64,000 bases of DNA, taken from positions 496,001 through 560,000 of the forward strand of contig JABMLP010000024.1 of NCBI GenBank assembly GCA_013176395.1. The letters are read 5' to 3'. A program made the position numbers and the translations under genes. Below the pieces are notes generated by a model that was given only the letters and a program-made list of their open reading frames with translations, was not told the DNA's origin and searched no databases. Source of the DNA: Venturia oleaginea (Eukaryota > Ascomycota > Dothideomycetes > Venturiales > Venturiaceae). Positions within the stretch are counted from its first letter, which is position 1; the number at the start of each line of letters is the position of its first letter. Positions 60,472-64,000 of this stretch are shown here, piece by piece.

Positions 60472-63114
60472 CTAGTACCGATCGCCACGCCCCTCTCCAC
60501 GTCCACCTCTTCCACCCCGCTCCCTTGATGGAGGGCTAGCTGAACGATCAGAACTGTATCTCCTCCTCTTAGGAGGCGGCGAAAGGCTCCTCTCAGAAGC
60601 AGAGCTGGTATTTCGTCTCCTCCGTCTAGGTGGGGTCTCTGACCTGTCTCTGGCTACTCGTCTTGGCGGAGTCACGGATCGACCTCTCGCTGCTCGCGGT
60701 GGAGTGATCGATCGTTCTCGAGCTGCACGTCTCGGCGGAGTGATCGACCTACTCCTTGATACCGATCGATCTCTGGCACCACGCCGTGGCGGGGTGCTCC
60801 GGATAGAAACAGAAGAATTGCTCCGGGCGCGACGTCGAGGCGCAGGAGAACGGCTTCGGGATATGGACGGTGAGCGCGTGTATCGGCGGGCTTTGCCGTT
60901 GCGTCGTGGTGGTGACCTAGATAGACTACGATCGGAAGAGATGCTCCTGGCGCGACGACGAGGTGGTGAGCGGGCGTTACGAGATCGTGGTGGTGGACTT
61001 CGCGATCTGTCTGATCCAGATTCTGAGTAGCTGTGACTGCGACGAGCTGGAGCGCGTCGTGGTGGCGTTCTTGATCGAGATCGAGACCTCGAATATGATC
61101 TGGATCTGGATCGTGACCTGCTGGTTGAGTAACTGCTCACACTGTCAGAGTCGCTGTCTGATTCGGAATCTTCCTTAACAACCGGTGGTGCCGGCTTGGG
61201 GAGATTCTTGAGGAATTCACGCATGTCCTCAGTGAGCACACCCATTTGGATTGCCGTGAAGAAATTGATGGCGAAGCGTGTGTTCTTCGGATCGTCTCTG
61301 GGAAAGATGCCATCGAGGCTGGGCTGGAGAGCATCATCTCTGAGGCGCTCAGCCAAAGTCTTCATTCCAAGTGCTTGTGACACGTCCTCGAACAAAATCT
61401 TAATGAAGATACGGGACGAGGATGTCGTTTCCTCTTCGTTGAGGCGGATCGCCGAAAGAACATGCCATCCGATAGCACCAGTGGACAGGAGGTGCCCAAA
61501 GAACTGCGCGATGATACGCAGTCTGTTGGTTTCGTATCGATGGACGGTTTCGTAATATTTGACAAAGGACTCCTCGAATAGTTGTGTCCACAACCGGTTG
61601 AGCTTGCAGAATCGCTCTCCAATGTTGCCATAGAACTTGTCGTATGTACGCTCTTGACTGCAGCACTCAATAATCATGGACGGAAGCTCCGGTTCCTGGC
61701 CAGCTGGCAGGTTGACCTTCATCAATTTGTGTACGGCTTCCTCGAAGAGTCCTGAGGATTTGATGGTGAGGTAGATAGATCTGCGCAAGTTGACGAGGTC
61801 CGTATTCGTCTGGTCCTTGATTTCCAGCTGCTTCTCTTTCTGTGCCTCCTCGTCATCCTTGGAATCGTCGCTCTCGTCCTCGTCATCCTCCTCTTCACTG
61901 TCATCGGCTTCACCTAGAATCTCAGCCTTGAGCTTCTGATATGCCTGCTCATTGCCCTCGTATTCCGCATCAAACTTGAAAATATTGAGACTGTCTTGGA
62001 CCTCGATCTCTCCGTCCAAATCAACCTTGTGTGTGATCTGGTCCTCCTCTTCGACCAAATCCAGCTCCTCCTTGATGGCTGGGTATTCCTTCCATTTGTC
62101 CCGTCGCACCTGGAAAAGCACTTCAATCATGTACTGCGTCCTCTTCTCCAAATCTGTTCCTTCGTGGAGAATCGATCGGAATTGATCAAATACAGCAACC
62201 GCGATGGCGGAGTTGAATTCCTCCAAATGCTGACCCACCTCCTTGCACAAGCTCACGGCAATCTCGACACTGTCATCCGTTGGCTGATGGAGTAGAAGAA
62301 GTAGGATTTGCGCAATTAACATTTCATGCACAACCTGCTGGTTGCACAGCTGCGCAAGGAAAGTAGTGCTAGAAATACAGACCGTTTTGTCGTTACGCTT
62401 GAAGGCCTTCCTGAACTGAACTACCAATCGGTTGACCAGGAGCTCTCCAATCTGTGGAAGTTTTGTGTTCACAATCGCAACGGCTGCGGCAAAAATTGGC
62501 GAGAAAGGTAGGGATGAAGACTGAGCCTTCATGATACTCCTGCAAAACAAGCCGCGCCCTCGGACCAAGTTCTCTGCAAACAGCTCCGGAACAATTGATT
62601 TGATATTTGCCACATTGACCTTATTGATGAGACCATTGATGGACTTCTTGAGTGCCTCCCATGCCATACGCTGGTATTCCTTCGAAGTCTTGTCCGTGAT
62701 CTGAGCTTGTAACGCGCGAAGTCTGGCTGGAGGAATATAGACACCTCCGGATCTCTTATTGAGCAGTTCATCGTACTCTTTCTTTGCAGCGGCCTGTTTT
62801 GCTTCTTCCGTGACCGGTTTCATGACTACCTCTCTCTGGCGCATCTCGAGCTGGCGGGCTCGTTCCATAGCCCTCTCACGGTCGATATCCTTTGGCAGAG
62901 GGCCGTTTCGCGAAATTCCATCGCGAAACGAGGTGTCGCGATAGTCATCGCGTATTGGACTGGGCGAGTATGAGCGTCTTAATGGAGGTGAAGGGCGGCG
63001 CTGCGGTGATGGAGAACGGGAAGGTGGAGAGCGCTTTCGTTTGCCCGCTGAGATAGGCAGCGCATCTTGCGGTTCCGGGGTGGGTATCCGGATGGCTGAT
63101 GCGACGGTCGCCAT
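60472..63114 (-). CDS. CWC22: Pre-mRNA-splicing factor CWC22
   Basis: Cwc22 joins the spliceosome around activation and, in organisms that have an exon junction complex, brings in eIF4A3. A single exon of 880 residues. Residues 1-80 are Ser/Pro/Arg-rich. The linker SGGVYIPPARLRALQAQITD precedes the MIF4G domain (about 150-340: AWEALKKSINGLINKVNV; FCRSIMKAQSSSLPFSPIFA). An acidic stretch (EEEDDEDESDD) follows, then the MA3 domain (about 445-560: NLRRSIYLTIKSSGLFEEA). The conserved EKYYET-like FVKYYETVHRYETNRLR and FAINFFTAIQMGVLTEDMRE come next. The C-terminal 200 residues are an RS domain with repeated SRSRS and TPPRRAARERS units. The ATG at 63114 is the first in frame. Divergent from DPM2 with 234 bp between start codons. 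Confidence 0.96.
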   Translation of the reverse strand: MATVASAIRIPTPEPQDALPISAGKRKRSPPSRSPSPQRRPSPPLRRSYSPSPIRDDYRDTSFRDGISRNGPLPKDIDRERAMERARQLEMRQREVVMKPVTEEAKQAAAKKEYDELLNKRSGGVYIPPARLRALQAQITDKTSKEYQRMAWEALKKSINGLINKVNVANIKSIVPELFAENLVRGRGLFCRSIMKAQSSSLPFSPIFAAAVAIVNTKLPQIGELLVNRLVVQFRKAFKRNDKTVCISSTTFLAQLCNQQVVHEMLIAQILLLLLHQPTDDSVEIAVSLCKEVGQHLEEFNSAIAVAVFDQFRSILHEGTDLEKRTQYMIEVLFQVRRDKWKEYPAIKEELDLVEEEDQITHKVDLDGEIEVQDSLNIFKFDAEYEGNEQAYQKLKAEILGEADDSEEEDDEDESDDSKDDEEAQKEKQLEIKDQTNTDLVNLRRSIYLTIKSSGLFEEAVHKLMKVNLPAGQEPELPSMIIECCSQERTYDKFYGNIGERFCKLNRLWTQLFEESFVKYYETVHRYETNRLRIIAQFFGHLLSTGAIGWHVLSAIRLNEEETTSSSRIFIKILFEDVSQALGMKTLAERLRDDALQPSLDGIFPRDDPKNTRFAINFFTAIQMGVLTEDMREFLKNLPKPAPPVVKEDSESDSDSDSVSSYSTSRSRSRSRSYSRSRSRSRTPPRRAPARRSHSYSESGSDRSRSPPPRSRNARSPPRRRARSISSDRSLSRSPPRRNGKARRYTRSPSISRSRSPAPRRRARSNSSVSIRSTPPRRGARDRSVSRSRSITPPRRAARERSITPPRAARGRSVTPPRRVARDRSETPPRRRRRNTSSASERSLSPPPKRRRYSSDRSASPPSRERGGRGGRGEGRGDRY

Positions 63115-63348
63115 GGTGGATGTTGTTGAGACGAGTCTGGGGAAAGGAAGTACTGGTGATGAGGCAGTTGTTGGTGTTGTGACTATTTTTCCCTTGGAGC
63201 TTCGACAGGAACGGTTAGGTTGACTCTTTGTCTCCTATTCTTAACCACCCCCCAACTGCTATCGAATGCGACTTGTCTTCTACAACACCAAAAGACTCCC
63301 TCTGGCCCGTTCAACTTCTCGTCACTCCTTCACACGTATTCAATCAAA
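63115..63348. promoter_or_regulatory. Compact bidirectional promoter between CWC22 and DPM2
   Basis: Only 234 bp separate the two start codons, so the core promoters and leaders of both genes must share this interval. The plus strand becomes pyrimidine-rich from about 63270 (ctacaacaccaaaagactcc; tctcgtcactccttc) before DPM2. Confidence 0.6.
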
Positions 63349-63709
63349 ATGGTGTGTTTTCTGTACTCGGATCTCATGCGCAAATGCTAACACGTTACAG
63401 CTCGACCGCCTGGTTGGACTCGCGATGCTAATCGTTGCTACAACCGTCTTTGCCTACTACACCGTATGGGCTTTGTTGATGGTACAAATAATACCCATAT
63501 TTCTAGTGACCCAGCTAATAGTATAACAGCCATTCGTCGACGAAGAGCACCCTCTCCACAGCCTCTTCCCACCTCGAGTCTGGGCCATTCGCATCCCCGT
63601 CATCCTCATTCTCCTGGGCTCCGCCGTTGTCGGCTCTTTCCTATCCGTCGTTATGATCAGAAGCAATAGAAAGAAAGCTTTGAAGACAAAACAGGCCAAG
63701 AAAGCATGA
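63349..63709 (+). CDS. DPM2: DPM2, regulatory subunit for dolichol-phosphate-mannose synthesis
   Basis: Dpm2 is a small ER membrane protein that stabilises dolichol-phosphate-mannose synthase, which supplies mannose for N-glycans, O-mannosylation and GPI anchors. Three exons, 63349-63351 (only the ATG), 63401-63481 and 63530-63709, give 87 residues, the usual family size. Introns are 49 bp (gtgtgt donor, tgctaac branch, cag) and 48 bp (gtacaa donor, gctaat branch, cag). The protein reads LDRLVGLAMLIVATTVFAYY and a first helix to ALLM, then PFVDEEHPLHSLFPPRVWAI, a second helix VILILLGSAVVGSFLSVVM, and a Lys-rich end KTKQAKKA. Both splice junctions keep the frame. No single open frame shows the whole gene, so it is easily missed. 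Confidence 0.92.
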
Positions 63710-64000
63710 GAGGTTGTTGTCAACATGGAAGGCGTTTTGGATTCAGGGGACATGCGGAAAAGGGGGCTAAGGCCAGTTAGTATACCATTTGATAATGTTG
63801 GAATGTCAGAAGATATTGCAGAAGCCATAATGCAATAGCTCCTCTCCACTTATGCGTCGCTCATGGTCTCGTAGACCCCTGATTGTTGGAGCGAACACTT
63901 ATAGCACAATAGGAAAGACTGCCATTGGCCCATGAAACGTTGATTGCAAGAACTGACGTTGATTTGTGTTGAATCTCCTACAAGTAGCCTAGAACCTAGG
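63710..64000. other. 3' flank of DPM2, no gene seen
   Basis: No open frame of note on the plus strand. A minus-strand frame of 130 codons overlaps DPM2 and is its shadow. Confidence 0.6.

Noticed and set aside
1..64000. CRISPR arrays, operons, riboswitches and rRNA genes
   Set aside because: The DNA is eukaryotic with spliced genes; no repeat-spacer pattern and no rRNA sequence were seen.

Overview
The window looks like a piece of nuclear chromosome from a filamentous ascomycete (Pezizomycotina). Genes have short GT-AG introns of about 48-92 bp with CTAAC or CTGAC branch motifs. They include fungus-specific families (two cutinases, a Medusa/MedA developmental regulator, fungal CSF1) and fungal-type decayed transposons (a pogo/Fot1-like DNA transposon and a Tad-like LINE). 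A placement in Leotiomycetes is plausible, but it is only an impression from protein character.

Layout. 1-910: the end of a broken pogo-type transposase. 2.0-9.0 kb: a dense housekeeping block of RPL12 (-), SEC62 (+), ARH1 ferredoxin reductase (-) and a four-helix membrane protein (+), arranged as two divergent pairs. 10-14.2 kb: two secreted cutinases on the minus strand. 15.2-16.4 kb: a damaged F-box-like gene. 16.4-25.7 kb: about 9 kb with no convincing gene, holding two 9-bp minisatellites and, next to the gene, the long leader of medA (25.7-27.9 kb). Downstream of medA is an unexplained 1.4-kb open frame. 31.2-38.1 kb: a serine-rich protein with a possible lipid-anchor N-terminus, and an eight-exon TMEM184-type membrane protein that is divergent from CSF1. 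38.1-48.0 kb: CSF1, a 3264-residue bridge-like lipid transfer protein in two exons. 48.6-50.1 kb: a secreted M28 aminopeptidase. 51.4-53.5 kb: LINE remnant plus two adjacent arrays of about 25 bp period. 54.6-58.6 kb: a DCAF-type WD40 protein and an ankyrin pseudogene. 60.5-63.7 kb: the splicing factor CWC22, divergent from a tiny DPM2 gene that has no long open frame and had to be assembled from three exons.

How the genes relate. They do not form one pathway. Several act at the endoplasmic reticulum or in lipid biology (SEC62 translocation, DPM2 for dolichol-phosphate-mannose synthesis, CSF1 lipid transfer). The cutinases and the M28 peptidase are secreted enzymes. MedA controls conidiation in other fungi. 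I found no convincing undescribed system. The most useful second looks are the probable frameshift in medA, the open frame downstream of it, the start-codon-only exon of DPM2, the micro-exons of the TMEM184 gene, the MGWCC N-terminus at 33349, and the paired 25-bp arrays beside the LINE.

All exon coordinates come from reading splice sites by eye. No alignment or database search was run.
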